A stretch of DNA of 21,018 bases from an uncultured bacterium (lineage in GTDB: Bacteria; Verrucomicrobiota; Lentisphaeria; Victivallales; Victivallaceae), in the NCBI GenBank assembly GCA_949286445.1, contig CASECL010000183.1, forward strand, positions 1 through 21,018, written 5' to 3'. Made by a program: the position numbers and the translations under genes. Within the stretch, counting starts at the first letter, position 1. Every line of letters begins with the position of its first letter. Shown here in pieces: positions 6,341 through 14,792 of the stretch. The notes below the pieces were generated by a model. It was given only the letters and a program-made list of their open reading frames with translations, made no database searches and was not told the DNA's origin.

Positions 6341-7225
6341 ATGTCGGCAAAATTAATCGACGGCAAAGCGGTGGCAGCTGAAGTAAACGCAGAAACCGCG
6401 GCAAAAATTAAAGAACTGGCTTCGTCCGGTATTGTCCCGGGTCTGGCGGTGGTACTGGTGGGAGACAATCCGGCTTCGCAGGTATATGTCGGCATGAAGG
6501 AAAAAAAATGCAATGAACTGGGTATTTTCTCCCGGAAATGCGTTCTGCCGCAGGATGCCTCCATGGACGAACTGATGACTCTGATAGATGAACTCAATGC
6601 CGATAAACGTATCCACGGCATTCTGGTTCAATCACCGCCGCCGCCGCAGATTGACGAAAGGAAGGTTATTGAAAGCATTTCTCCGGAAAAAGATGTGGAC
6701 TGCTTCAGCTATACCAATGTGGGCCGGATTCTTACCGGCGATCTTTCCGGCTTTCTGCCCTGCACCCCCTACGGAGTTCAGGTGCTGCTGGAAAAATATC
6801 AGGTCGATCTTGCCTCCGGACACACAGTGATTGCGGGCCGTTCCAATATCGTCGGCAAACCTCTTGCCGCCATGCTGATGCAGAAAGGTAAAAATGCCAA
6901 TGCCACGGTTACCGTGGTTCACTCCGCCACCCGGAATATTGAAAAATATGTTGCTGATGCAGATGTTCTCATCGCCGCCGTGGGAGTGCCGGAGTTCATC
7001 AAAGGAGAATGGATCAAGCCGGGTGCAACGGTAATTGATGTGGGCATCAACCGGATCAATCTGCCGGATGGGAAACGCAAACTGGTGGGCGATGTGGAAT
7101 TCGAAGTTGCCGCGGAACGTGCCGGCTTGATTACCCCGGTGCCCGGCGGCGTGGGGCCGATGACCATTGCCATGCTGATGCGCAATACGTTGAAAAGCTG
7201 CATGAAGCACAACCATCTGTTGTAA
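6341..7225 (+). CDS. folD: Methylenetetrahydrofolate dehydrogenase/cyclohydrolase
   Basis: This 294-residue bifunctional cytoplasmic enzyme interconverts 5,10-methylene-, 5,10-methenyl- and 10-formyl-tetrahydrofolate using NADP+. The substrate motif GDNPASQVYVGMKEKKCNELG (41-61) holds Tyr49 and the catalytic Lys53. Gln97 (in VQSPPPP) and Asp120 (in KDVD) complete the catalytic set known from E. coli FolD (Lys54, Gln98, Asp121). The NADP-binding half has GRSNIVGKP, and the C-terminus has PGGVGPMTIAMLM. Two normally conserved stretches differ: the usual LPLP is SPPPP, and the Gly after KDVD is Cys121. The start is fixed by AAGGAGGA 7-8 bases upstream. It is divergent from iorA and runs toward the AraC gene. 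Confidence 0.97.
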   Translation: MSAKLIDGKAVAAEVNAETAAKIKELASSGIVPGLAVVLVGDNPASQVYVGMKEKKCNELGIFSRKCVLPQDASMDELMTLIDELNADKRIHGILVQSPPPPQIDERKVIESISPEKDVDCFSYTNVGRILTGDLSGFLPCTPYGVQVLLEKYQVDLASGHTVIAGRSNIVGKPLAAMLMQKGKNANATVTVVHSATRNIEKYVADADVLIAAVGVPEFIKGEWIKPGATVIDVGINRINLPDGKRKLVGDVEFEVAAERAGLITPVPGGVGPMTIAMLMRNTLKSCMKHNHLL

Positions 7226-7291
7226 AATTTTCTGCCGCAGTACAATATTTTACAGAAATTATTCCGGCACACAGGAATTCTGCTTGACATT

Positions 7292-8209
7292 ATGGATGTT
7301 TTCGGAAAAACCCGCAAGGAAAAATCCGCTCCGCTCGGAGCGGAGGTATCTTTTCACCGTATTTCCTGGCAGAATTCCGGGCGGATGTCCACAGTGAGCG
7401 CGCCGGGGAATATTCATTATCACAATGTTCCCCGGGGCGGATTGAAGCCGGAAACACGGGATTTTTCCCAGATTGTTTTCATCCTCTCCGGGCATATTAT
7501 TGAAGATGCCAACGGAGAAAAGAGACCTCTGTCTCCCAATACAGCGGTATTCATCCGCCCGGATGATATCCACGGCTGGGAAGCTCCGCCGAAAATGGAA
7601 ACCTGTGAAATGCTGGTGTTTTCTTTTGAACTGGAGCTTTTTCTGACGCTGAGTGAATATTTTGAAGATGATTCATTTCTTCAGCGTTACACCGAGTCGG
7701 TACTGCCGCCGGTATTCCGGCTGGACGGACGGGAGATAAATGACCTGTCGGTGAAACTGCTGTCCATAAATTCCGCCAAAATCCCCATCAGTGTGAGCCG
7801 GGTAAAACTGAAACTTGCACTGGCGGAACTTTTTGTCAGCTGTTTTCTGGACGGGGAACTGACCGGGGACTTCATGCCGGAATGGCTCAACCAGCTTTGC
7901 GAACTGATGCGCAAAGAAGAAAATTTTGTTCCCGGCCTGAAAAGAATGCAGCAGCTCTCCGGTTACACTCCGGAATATCTCTGCAAGGCGTTCCGGAAAT
8001 ATCTCAATAAAACCCCGACCGAATTTATCAATGAACTCCGGATAAATTTTGCTGCCCGGCTGCTGTCCGATACGGAATTGCCGATCGGTGAAATTGCCTA
8101 TCGGCTGAATTTTCAAAGTCTGAGCCGTTTTTACCATCTTTTCAACCGGATATATCACATGAGCCCGGCGAAATACCGTCTTAAGTCAATGGGACTTAAG
8201 TATCTCTGA
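7292..8209 (+). CDS. AraC-family transcriptional regulator
   Basis: This 305-residue protein has an N-terminal cupin-like ligand domain (about 20-130: NIHYHNVPRGG, QIVFILSGHIIE, FIRPDDIHGWE) and a C-terminal AraC DNA-binding domain with two helix-turn-helix units. The first covers GLKRMQQLSGYTPEYLCKAF; the second includes LPIGEIAYRLNFQSLSRFYHL, followed by MSPAKYR, all typical of the family. Such proteins often sense sugars or sugar breakdown products. It is placed directly before a secreted polysaccharide lyase in the same direction, so it is the obvious candidate regulator of that gene (inference). The start is uncertain: no good ribosome binding site precedes the ATG at 7292 (AGGA is 15 bases away), and an ATG at 7385 is an alternative. 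A weak promoter TTGTAA (7220)-15-TACAAT (7241) overlaps the folD stop. Confidence 0.9.
   Translation: MDVFGKTRKEKSAPLGAEVSFHRISWQNSGRMSTVSAPGNIHYHNVPRGGLKPETRDFSQIVFILSGHIIEDANGEKRPLSPNTAVFIRPDDIHGWEAPPKMETCEMLVFSFELELFLTLSEYFEDDSFLQRYTESVLPPVFRLDGREINDLSVKLLSINSAKIPISVSRVKLKLALAELFVSCFLDGELTGDFMPEWLNQLCELMRKEENFVPGLKRMQQLSGYTPEYLCKAFRKYLNKTPTEFINELRINFAARLLSDTELPIGEIAYRLNFQSLSRFYHLFNRIYHMSPAKYRLKSMGLKYL
7325..7344. repeat. 8-bp inverted repeat near the AraC gene start
   Basis: TCCGCTCC (7325-7332) and GGAGCGGA (7337-7344) are perfect arms around GCTC. It falls about 33 bases after the ATG at 7292, or in the leader if translation starts at 7385. It could be an autoregulatory site or a leader hairpin. 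Confidence 0.6.
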
Positions 8210-8318
8210 AAAGGCCGTTACCTACTCCGATCCGCCATGGTATCCAGGAGATTTTCCCGAAAACTTCAATATTGTTCACGGAAATATCACTATTTTCAGT
8301 TTTTTTTCATCTTATCAC

Positions 8319-8347
8319 TTGACAACGGTATATTTTATGACTATAAT
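8319..8347 (+). promoter_or_regulatory. Perfect-consensus sigma-70 promoter of the lyase gene
   Basis: TTGACA (8319-8324) and TATAAT (8342-8347) match consensus at all 12 positions with the optimal 17-bp spacer. The predicted leader is about 50 nt. A CAATATTG palindrome (8267-8274) lies 45 bp upstream and could be part of a regulator site, though no direct or inverted AraC half-sites are obvious. Confidence 0.88.
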
Positions 8348-8403
8348 TAACATCGTTGAACTGAAACATACGGAAACTTTCAAGTAACAAGGAGTGAAAA
8401 AAA

Positions 8404-10875
8404 ATGAAAATTCTGGTTGGTGCCGCACTGACCGCATTTTCGGTTTCCGCCATGGCTATGGCTTCGAAAATGCCGGATCCCGACGCGCTTCACCTGCCCG
8501 GTGAACTCTCTGCAGAAGAAGTATTGAATGGCAAATACCCTTATCCGCCCTCTCCCAAAGTGGATTTTTCCTATAACGAAAACGGCTTTGCCCGGGCTAA
8601 TCTCGGTGAAGTTCCTCCGGCCGGAGTTCACCCCCGTCTGCTTTTCGGACCTTCCGACATTGCCGGAATACGGCACCGCCTGGAAAATACCGAGGCGGGA
8701 AAGGCCATGGTCAAAACCATGCGCAAACGTGTCAATGACGTCATCCTGCGCAAAGACGGCTGGGAAAAAGATTTGTATGAAGCCATGTCCTCAGGTGATG
8801 TGGAAAAGAGCCGCGAACTTTACTTCAATCACGGCAAACCCAACAGCCGGGCGGGGCATTACCAGCCCTATTTTCTCTATGAACTTACACTTCATGCGCT
8901 GGACAATCTGATTTTCGGCAATGAGGAAGCAGGCAAAAAAGCGGCTACTGCTATTGCGGTTTACGGTGAAATCATTGATCCGTTGCTTGATGTTTCTGCA
9001 AAATGGCCGCTGGCGGACGACACCTGGCGGGCAAAACCGGCAAATTCCACCGGCAACAGCCGCCCCGATGAAAAAGATTCCCGTACGCTCACCGGATATC
9101 ACCTGATAGGTTATGCTTATGACTTTGCCTGGAAATATATGACCGAAGCTCAGCGTGAGCAGATGCGCAAGGTAATTGCCAAATCCACCGCCGGACAGCT
9201 CTGGATGGGGGCAAGACTGCCGCATCACTTCCGCAACTGGAACTGGTGTGCAGTAGGATTGGCACAGCCTTTCCTGGCTTTGGCAATCGAAGGTGAAAAG
9301 GGCTATGATCCCAGAGTGTACACCCTGGGTCTTGATATTGCCAGAGACTATCTCACCTACGGAATTTCCCCCTCCGGATCCAGCACCGAAGCAGTGGGTT
9401 ATACCCAGTTCGGCTTCAACTGGCTGCTGCCGTTCATGGTCGCGGCGGAACGGAGAGGCGACAAAGTTCTCACCCATGACCATTATCGCAAAATGCTTGA
9501 CTGGTACGTACACTCCACCGAACCCTACGGCGGACAGTGGACCAGCCACGGCGACGGCGGAGACGGCGGGCCGAGTTCCAACAATATGATGATTTACCGG
9601 AGATTTTTCCCGTATGATGAAAGAGTGGAGTTTATCTGGGACAATCTGGCTCAGACTTACGGGAAAAATCTGTTGAACGGCAATTACCACATGATTGAAA
9701 TGCTGATTTTCGCCGCAGATCCGGCGGTGAAAAATCCGGGACAATTTGCGGAAACCGTATTCTTTGATCCGGTGCGTTCCAGTTTGAATGCCCGCTCCGG
9801 CTGGGACAAGGATGCGGCGTTCATGACCTTTGAATGCCGTACCGATTCTGTCGCCGCCAGCCATGAACACGCCGACCGGGGTAATTTCACGTTCTCTGCG
9901 CTGGGCAAAAACTGGGCAAAAGAAAATTTCCGTTCCGTGACCACCCAGTTCCACAACAACGTGGTGGTTGACGGTGTGGGACAGGGCTTCTGGCCCGGAC
10001 CGGGAAAATTCCTCGGCATGAAAAAACTTCCCCACGGCGTGCTGGCCACGGCGGATATGTCGGAAAATTACCGTATTTTCTGGCCGAAAACCCTGGATTC
10101 TGACGATCTTGATCCGGTGAAAACCCCGCGCTTTGCCTATCCGAGATGGGATTTCTACCGTCAGGAAGCGATCGCATTCCAGAAAGAATACGGCCACCTG
10201 CCCCACGAAAAGGATAAGTCGCCCAGCGTGGAACAGCATTTCGGAGCCTATGAGAAAATCGGCGATCCCCGGATGTGGGACGAAGACAGCCGTCCGATGC
10301 GTTACACCTTTGCCGACTTCCAGTATGCCTTCCGCAGTGTTTATCTGCACACCTCAAAGCATCCTTTCCTGCTGGTGGTGGACGACCTCAAGAAAGATGA
10401 TCAGCCACGTACTTACAGCTTCCTGATGCAGACCGGCCTGGAAAAAGTGGCGGTGGAAAGCAGGGACGGCAATCAAATGGTGCTTATGGACATGAACGAC
10501 GGCAAATTTGATTCCCGCGGCCGTTTCCGCCCGAAAAAGGGAGCCCCTGCCCTGCTGGTGGTCAGCCTCAATGATCCGGCAGAAATGCTGATCAAGCGCA
10601 ACTCCATGATGATGGCTCTGGAAACCTTTGAACGCAAAGATCCTCCGGCCATGGGCGGACGTTCCTTCGGTCTGGACAAGCGTCTGGTAATTCCCAAGTA
10701 CCAGAAAAAGGGCGATCATAAAGTACTGCTTATACCTTTCCGGTTCGGCGACAAGCGTCCGGAGATTAAATTCGACCCCGCGGCAGGAAAACTCTCCGTG
10801 GTCTGGCCGGATGAAACGGTGGAATTCAACTTCGTAAAAGGCGCGGATGGCCGTACCTCAGTAGAAGTTAAATAA
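8404..10875 (+). CDS. Secreted heparinase II/III-type polysaccharide lyase
   Basis: This 823-residue protein starts with a short signal peptide (MKILVGAALTAFSVSAMA, cleavage probably near residue 20) and is expected to be exported. The body resembles heparinase II/III and related alginate-lyase families, which cleave uronic-acid-containing polysaccharides by beta-elimination. PPAGVHPRLLFGPSDIAGIR opens an alpha/alpha-barrel region. HFRNWNW (275-281) and AVGYTQFGFNW with Tyr333 lie in the barrel and are candidate substrate and acid/base sites. SHEHADRGNFTF (486-497) is the diagnostic H-x-H-x-D motif at the start of the C-terminal beta-sandwich. The exact substrate and PL family cannot be told. 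AAGGAG lies 9 bases before the ATG. It is monocistronic, with a perfect promoter and its own terminator. A sulfatase or transporter, often found with such genes, is absent from the window. Confidence 0.85.
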   Translation: MKILVGAALTAFSVSAMAMASKMPDPDALHLPGELSAEEVLNGKYPYPPSPKVDFSYNENGFARANLGEVPPAGVHPRLLFGPSDIAGIRHRLENTEAGKAMVKTMRKRVNDVILRKDGWEKDLYEAMSSGDVEKSRELYFNHGKPNSRAGHYQPYFLYELTLHALDNLIFGNEEAGKKAATAIAVYGEIIDPLLDVSAKWPLADDTWRAKPANSTGNSRPDEKDSRTLTGYHLIGYAYDFAWKYMTEAQREQMRKVIAKSTAGQLWMGARLPHHFRNWNWCAVGLAQPFLALAIEGEKGYDPRVYTLGLDIARDYLTYGISPSGSSTEAVGYTQFGFNWLLPFMVAAERRGDKVLTHDHYRKMLDWYVHSTEPYGGQWTSHGDGGDGGPSSNNMMIYRRFFPYDERVEFIWDNLAQTYGKNLLNGNYHMIEMLIFAADPAVKNPGQFAETVFFDPVRSSLNARSGWDKDAAFMTFECRTDSVAASHEHADRGNFTFSALGKNWAKENFRSVTTQFHNNVVVDGVGQGFWPGPGKFLGMKKLPHGVLATADMSENYRIFWPKTLDSDDLDPVKTPRFAYPRWDFYRQEAIAFQKEYGHLPHEKDKSPSVEQHFGAYEKIGDPRMWDEDSRPMRYTFADFQYAFRSVYLHTSKHPFLLVVDDLKKDDQPRTYSFLMQTGLEKVAVESRDGNQMVLMDMNDGKFDSRGRFRPKKGAPALLVVSLNDPAEMLIKRNSMMMALETFERKDPPAMGGRSFGLDKRLVIPKYQKKGDHKVLLIPFRFGDKRPEIKFDPAAGKLSVVWPDETVEFNFVKGADGRTSVEVK

Positions 10876-10891
10876 GCAGAATTCTGCACTG

Positions 10892-10948
10892 AAAACGGGG
10901 ATTTTCCTCCTGTTGCCGGGACGGGTGGAAAATTCCCCGTTTTTTTTA
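10892..10948 (+). terminator. Intrinsic terminator after the lyase gene
   Basis: AAAACGGGGATTTTCC (10892-10907) pairs with GGAAAATTCCCCGTTTT (10927-10943) with a single bulged base, and an uninterrupted T-run follows. The start is 17 bases after the stop codon. Confidence 0.92.
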
Positions 10949-11017
10949 TTTCCGCCCTTGTAAAAAGTGATTTATGATGATAACTTTCTCTCCTGCCAAA
11001 AACAAGGGAGAAACGTC

Positions 11018-11773
11018 ATGGAAAACACAGCCCACGTGAAAAAAACAGGAAAAAAACCGTTAAAGCCTTTATTATCAACTGTAATTATCGCCGCTGCCGT
11101 TCTGGGAGGGGCATTCATTCTTTCCAAACTCATGGTAAGAGTGCAGAAAGAGCGGGTTATTTACGCCAAAGGCGTAGCGGATAAACTTATTACTTCAGAC
11201 TTCGGCGTGCTGCAACTTACCCTGACGGTGCGGAACCGGGATCTGGCCGCCGGCAGCAGACAGCTTCTGCAGGAAAGCCGGATCGTGATGGACAAACTCA
11301 AGAGCTTCGGCTTTGAGGATGAGGAAATCGAACCGGGGGCAGTAAGTCAATATGAGGTAAACCGGCTGGAAAACGGCAAACCTACCAATACCCTGGATTA
11401 CTACAATATTTCCCGGGTAATTACCCTGAAAAGCGATAAAGTTGATTTGATCAACAACAACTACGTTAAATTGTCTGAACTCCTGTTGGACAATCTTAAT
11501 TTATCTATTGAAAGCCCGCGCTACTTCATCAGCGATCAGGAAAAACACAAACTTGAACTGATCAAAATCGCCGGAGAAAGTGCCGCCGCCAGAGCTGAAA
11601 TGCTGGCCGGACAGGCCGGAGCTGAAGTGGGACGGCTGCTTTCCGCCCGGGTTGGAATTGTACAGATTACCGACCCGAGATCCAATGACATCAGCGACTA
11701 CGGGGTGTACGACTTATCCTGCCCGGTGAAAAATATGCGTATTGTGGTTACCATGGAGTTTGCAGTAAAATGA
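11018..11773 (+). CDS. SIMPL-domain (DUF541) membrane-anchored protein 1
   Basis: This 251-residue protein has a lysine-rich cytoplasmic N-terminus, one transmembrane segment (about 16-37, LLSTVIIAAAVLGGAFILSKL) and a SIMPL/DUF541 domain outside the membrane. The domain is marked by IYAKGVADKLITSDFGVLQLTLTV near its start, YYNISRVITLKS in the middle, and the late helix ESAAARAEMLAGQAGAEVGRLLSARVG, which matches the family's 'A...A..lA...g..lG.v..i' motif. SIMPL proteins form periplasmic oligomers; their biochemical role is poorly known. I chose the ATG at 11018 over an in-frame ATG at 10967 because AAGGGAG lies 7 bases upstream of 11018. Its stop overlaps the start of a paralogue (ATGA). Confidence 0.87.
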   Translation: MENTAHVKKTGKKPLKPLLSTVIIAAAVLGGAFILSKLMVRVQKERVIYAKGVADKLITSDFGVLQLTLTVRNRDLAAGSRQLLQESRIVMDKLKSFGFEDEEIEPGAVSQYEVNRLENGKPTNTLDYYNISRVITLKSDKVDLINNNYVKLSELLLDNLNLSIESPRYFISDQEKHKLELIKIAGESAAARAEMLAGQAGAEVGRLLSARVGIVQITDPRSNDISDYGVYDLSCPVKNMRIVVTMEFAVK

Positions 11774-12477
11774 AAAAGATTATTTTTGCATTGATTACCG
11801 GTCTGGCGATTGCCGGAGGTGCATTTCTGCTTTCCCGGCCGGAGATCACATTCATTTCCGGGCGTTCCATGGTGAAAGCAACCGGGCGGGCGGAAATAAC
11901 ACTGCCGGCAGATGAGATGCGCTTTACCATCAGCTTATCTGCCAGAGTGAAGGATTACGACCAACTCGCCGGGGGTACGGAATTTCTCAAACATTCGGAA
12001 GAAGTGCTGACTGAAAAACTTAAAGCTGAACAGATCAGCAGAGAACAGTTTACCGTTCACCCGATACAGATCCGGGAGATTTATTCTGTGGTTGACGGCA
12101 AAATGACCAATGAAATCAACACTCTGGTTCTGACCCGGAGTTTTACTGTTTCCGCCCCAGCCAGGCCGGAAGCGGACAACCTGCCGGGGAAACTCTCCGA
12201 TGCAATGCTGAAAGAGGGAATTTTTGCTGAGATTTCGCCGGTCAGTTACACGTTGAACAGCCCGGAAAAACTGGAGAATGATCTGATTTATCAAGCCACT
12301 GAGGATGCCTTCCGCCGGGCAAATGATATTGCCGGAGCGTCAGGTTCGGAGGTGGGCAAACTTATCTCCAGCAGTGCGTCAGATCTGGAATTGAACAGCC
12401 GTGGATACCCGCTGCCCGTTGTCACCGCCTCCATGTCGGTAACGCTGGAATTGGAGACAGAAAAATACTTGTTTTAA
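11770..12477 (+). CDS. SIMPL-domain (DUF541) membrane-anchored protein 2
   Basis: This 235-residue protein is a second SIMPL-domain protein, overlapping the first by four bases. The N-terminus (3-22, KIIFALITGLAIAGGAFLLS) is a membrane anchor or uncleaved signal. SGRSMVKATGRAEITLPADEMRFTISLSA carries the family's typical 'v.a.G.a.....D.a.....v' start, and QATEDAFRRANDIAGASGSEVGKLIS is the late helix seen in the paralogue. It is divergent in sequence, so the duplication is old or the two were recruited separately. The ATGA overlap implies coupled synthesis, which suggests the two proteins form a hetero-complex at the membrane (inference). Confidence 0.86.
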   Translation: MKKIIFALITGLAIAGGAFLLSRPEITFISGRSMVKATGRAEITLPADEMRFTISLSARVKDYDQLAGGTEFLKHSEEVLTEKLKAEQISREQFTVHPIQIREIYSVVDGKMTNEINTLVLTRSFTVSAPARPEADNLPGKLSDAMLKEGIFAEISPVSYTLNSPEKLENDLIYQATEDAFRRANDIAGASGSEVGKLISSSASDLELNSRGYPLPVVTASMSVTLELETEKYLF

Positions 12478-12481
12478 AAGC

Positions 12482-12510
12482 TTGACAACGGCGGTGCGAA
12501 GTACTATATT
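12482..12510 (+). promoter_or_regulatory. Sigma-70 promoter of the STAS-asnB-AsmA unit
   Basis: TTGACA (12482-12487) and TATATT (12505-12510) are separated by 17 bp. It starts only five bases after the SIMPL-2 stop codon. The predicted leader is about 43 nt. Confidence 0.8.
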
Positions 12511-12559
12511 ACACCTTGAGTGAATACCCGGAAACAACTTTGAAAGCCGAATTGCCGGA

Positions 12560-12907
12560 ATGAATATTGAGATCAAACTTTGCGACGAAAAAAGACACAT
12601 CAAGCTGCTCGGCATCTCCGGGCGACTGGATGCGGTAACCAGTGTGGAGGCGGATAAATACTTTGCCGGCTTCCTGGAGACCAATCCGGATAATCTGGCG
12701 ATGGATTTCAAAGATCTGGATTATATAAGCAGTGCCGGGTTGCGGGTGATGCTGCTGATTGCCAGAAAGCTTCAGCCAAGGGGATTGAAAGTGGTGCTTT
12801 TCAACCTCTCGCCCAGCGTGCAGGAAGTCTTTGAGATCAGCGGTTTTTCGACAATATTCAAGATATGCGCCGACCCGGAAGCGGCGATGGATTATCTTGC
12901 CAGTTAA
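12560..12907 (+). CDS. STAS-domain protein (anti-sigma factor antagonist-like)
   Basis: This 115-residue protein is a single STAS domain like SpoIIAA/RsbV. In those systems the unphosphorylated protein frees a sigma factor or other partner by binding its serine kinase. The core motif DLDYISSAGLRVMLLIAR (52-69) matches the family's 'D...iDSSGL..l'; Ser58 aligns with the usual phosphorylated serine, and Ser57 replaces the usual Asp. ISGRLDAVTS (19-28) is the conserved strand-turn. No partner kinase, phosphatase or sigma factor is next to it. It sits 22 bp before asnB on the same strand. The only upstream Shine-Dalgarno-like sequence is weak (CCGGA). Confidence 0.9.
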   Translation: MNIEIKLCDEKRHIKLLGISGRLDAVTSVEADKYFAGFLETNPDNLAMDFKDLDYISSAGLRVMLLIARKLQPRGLKVVLFNLSPSVQEVFEISGFSTIFKICADPEAAMDYLAS

Positions 12908-12929
12908 ATATTTTCATTTCGGTTTTTTC

Positions 12930-14792
12930 ATGTGTTCTATTTGCGGCATTGCCATCGGCGGTAGCGGCGCAGGCGGCGACAAAAACAAAGATACCGGCAG
13001 GGCGTTGTCCCCCGCGTCAGAAACGCTGATCAGACAGATGATCGGCGTACAGTCAAGACGCGGCCCGGACGGAGACGGGATGTTTTTCTCCTCCGACGGC
13101 AGGCTGGCAATGGGACATGGCAGGCTGGCAATTATTGACCTCGAAAACGGCGGACAGCCCTTTGTAAATCAGCCGGGTACAACGGCATTGGCAATCAATG
13201 GGGAGATTTACAACTACCGTGAACTTGCCGGTCTGCTGCGGAGAAAACACCATTTCCGAAGCCGCAGTGATGGCGAAATTCTGCTGCATCTCTACGAGGA
13301 GTACGGAATTGAAGCAGTGCAGAAACTGGATGGCATGTTTGCATTTTCCCTCTATGATGCGAATAGAAAAAAGCTGTTTCTCGGCCGGGACCGGCTGGGG
13401 AAAAAACCGCTGAATTACTTTCTGCTTCCGGAGGCGGGGGGGATTGTATTTGCCAGTCTGATTTCCGCGCTCGCGGTTCACCCGGACTTCCCGGCGGAAG
13501 TAAGTGAAGAAAATCTGCGGCATTTTATGAATTTTCAGGCCTTTGAGCCGGAGAGCACCGTTTACCGCTCAGTCCGGAGAATTCCTCCCGGGTGTGTAGT
13601 GGAATTTGATCTGGAAAATAAACAAAAGCACATTTTCCCCTATTCACTTGAAAATGACATTCCGGCGACAGAAACCAGAGTACGCCAGTCATTTCCTCCG
13701 GAGAGGAACCGGGCGGCGGAAAAATTGCGTGAACTGGTATTCAAAGCGGTGGAAAAACGTCTGGAAGCTGATACACCCATGGGAGCTTTTCTCTCCGGGG
13801 GGACAGATTCAGCAATAATCTGTGCTGTTTTGAATGAATTTCCCAAAGGCCGGGAGATGCCGTTATTTACCGCGGTACTGCCGGGGGATAAATATGATGA
13901 AAGCATGCCGGCCCGGGAGACGGCGGCTTTTCTGGGGAAGAGCGACCGGCATGTTCTGCTGGAGGTGAAACTGCCGGATCTGGAATTATTGAAAAAACTG
14001 ATTATTCACTCCGGAGAAGTACTGGGCGATGCCTCCATACTGCCGACAACACTGATTTGTGAAGCGGCAAAAAAATACATTACTGTTGCCCTTGGCGGGG
14101 ACGGGGCAGATGAACTTTTCGGCGGCTATGAACGTTACCGGCTGCTGGAGATCGGGCGGAAGCTGGATGTTTGCGTACCGGGTAAATTCTGGCAATTGGC
14201 GGCAAAATCACTAAATTCATTTGCCATGCCGGAAAGCCGGGGAAAGTTGTTCCGGCTGAAACGCTTCTGCTCGGTAATGGCGTTGCCTCCGGGACTTCGC
14301 TACGACGGAATCCGGAGCAAATTGCCGGGTGGATATGTGCCCCGGGAACACGGCCCGGAAAATGCAGAACAGGCAATGGAGTATGATATAAAAAATTACC
14401 TGCCCGGCGATACGCTGCCGAAACTGGATTTAGGTTCAATGTATCGGGCACTGGAGGTGCGTTCACCTTTTCTTGATGACGAGGTGGTGGCCTTTGCCCG
14501 GGAGCTTCCGGTGGAGTTCAAACTGGATGCCTGCCATGGTAAAAAAATTCTCCGGGATGCCTTTGCCCCCATGCTGCCGAAAGATATCTGGAGCCGGAGA
14601 AAACGGGGATTCGGAGTGCCATTGGGGGAATTATTCCGCGGCACGTGGCGGGATGAGGCAGAAAAACTGCTGCGCGGCGGAGAAGCGGAACATATTTTAC
14701 AGGAACATCTTTCCGGCTATACCGACCGGAGTGAATATCTGTTTAACTGCATAAGCTATGAGATCTTTAAAAAAGAAGGAGTGGTAAAATGA
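12930..14792 (+). CDS. asnB: Asparagine synthetase (glutamine-hydrolysing)
   Basis: This 620-residue enzyme makes asparagine, or amidates another carboxylate, using ATP and glutamine. The N-terminal glutaminase domain begins MCSICGIAIG, so Cys2 becomes the N-terminal nucleophile after Met removal. This decides the start at 12930 over an open upstream extension to 12831. RRGPDG (43-48), HGRLAIIDL (63-71) and NGEIYNY (90-96) are glutaminase motifs. The synthetase domain has the ATP-pyrophosphatase loop SGGTDS (289-294), LGGDGADELFGGYERY (from 388) and LEVRSPFLDD. A glycine-rich insert (about residues 10-30) follows the nucleophile. Homologues in cell-envelope clusters modify sugars or peptides instead of making asparagine, and the AsmA-like neighbour leaves that open. 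No clear ribosome binding site precedes the ATG. Confidence 0.93.
   Translation: MCSICGIAIGGSGAGGDKNKDTGRALSPASETLIRQMIGVQSRRGPDGDGMFFSSDGRLAMGHGRLAIIDLENGGQPFVNQPGTTALAINGEIYNYRELAGLLRRKHHFRSRSDGEILLHLYEEYGIEAVQKLDGMFAFSLYDANRKKLFLGRDRLGKKPLNYFLLPEAGGIVFASLISALAVHPDFPAEVSEENLRHFMNFQAFEPESTVYRSVRRIPPGCVVEFDLENKQKHIFPYSLENDIPATETRVRQSFPPERNRAAEKLRELVFKAVEKRLEADTPMGAFLSGGTDSAIICAVLNEFPKGREMPLFTAVLPGDKYDESMPARETAAFLGKSDRHVLLEVKLPDLELLKKLIIHSGEVLGDASILPTTLICEAAKKYITVALGGDGADELFGGYERYRLLEIGRKLDVCVPGKFWQLAAKSLNSFAMPESRGKLFRLKRFCSVMALPPGLRYDGIRSKLPGGYVPREHGPENAEQAMEYDIKNYLPGDTLPKLDLGSMYRALEVRSPFLDDEVVAFARELPVEFKLDACHGKKILRDAFAPMLPKDIWSRRKRGFGVPLGELFRGTWRDEAEKLLRGGEAEHILQEHLSGYTDRSEYLFNCISYEIFKKEGVVK

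Noticed and set aside
8791..10350. A 519-codon open frame antisense to the lyase gene
   Set aside because: It lies wholly opposite a well-supported lyase with signal peptide, promoter, ribosome binding site and terminator. Its translation is rich in His, Gly and Arg and shows no domain.
12831..12929. N-terminal extension of the asparagine synthetase
   Set aside because: It overlaps the STAS gene in another frame and would remove the required N-terminal Cys nucleophile.
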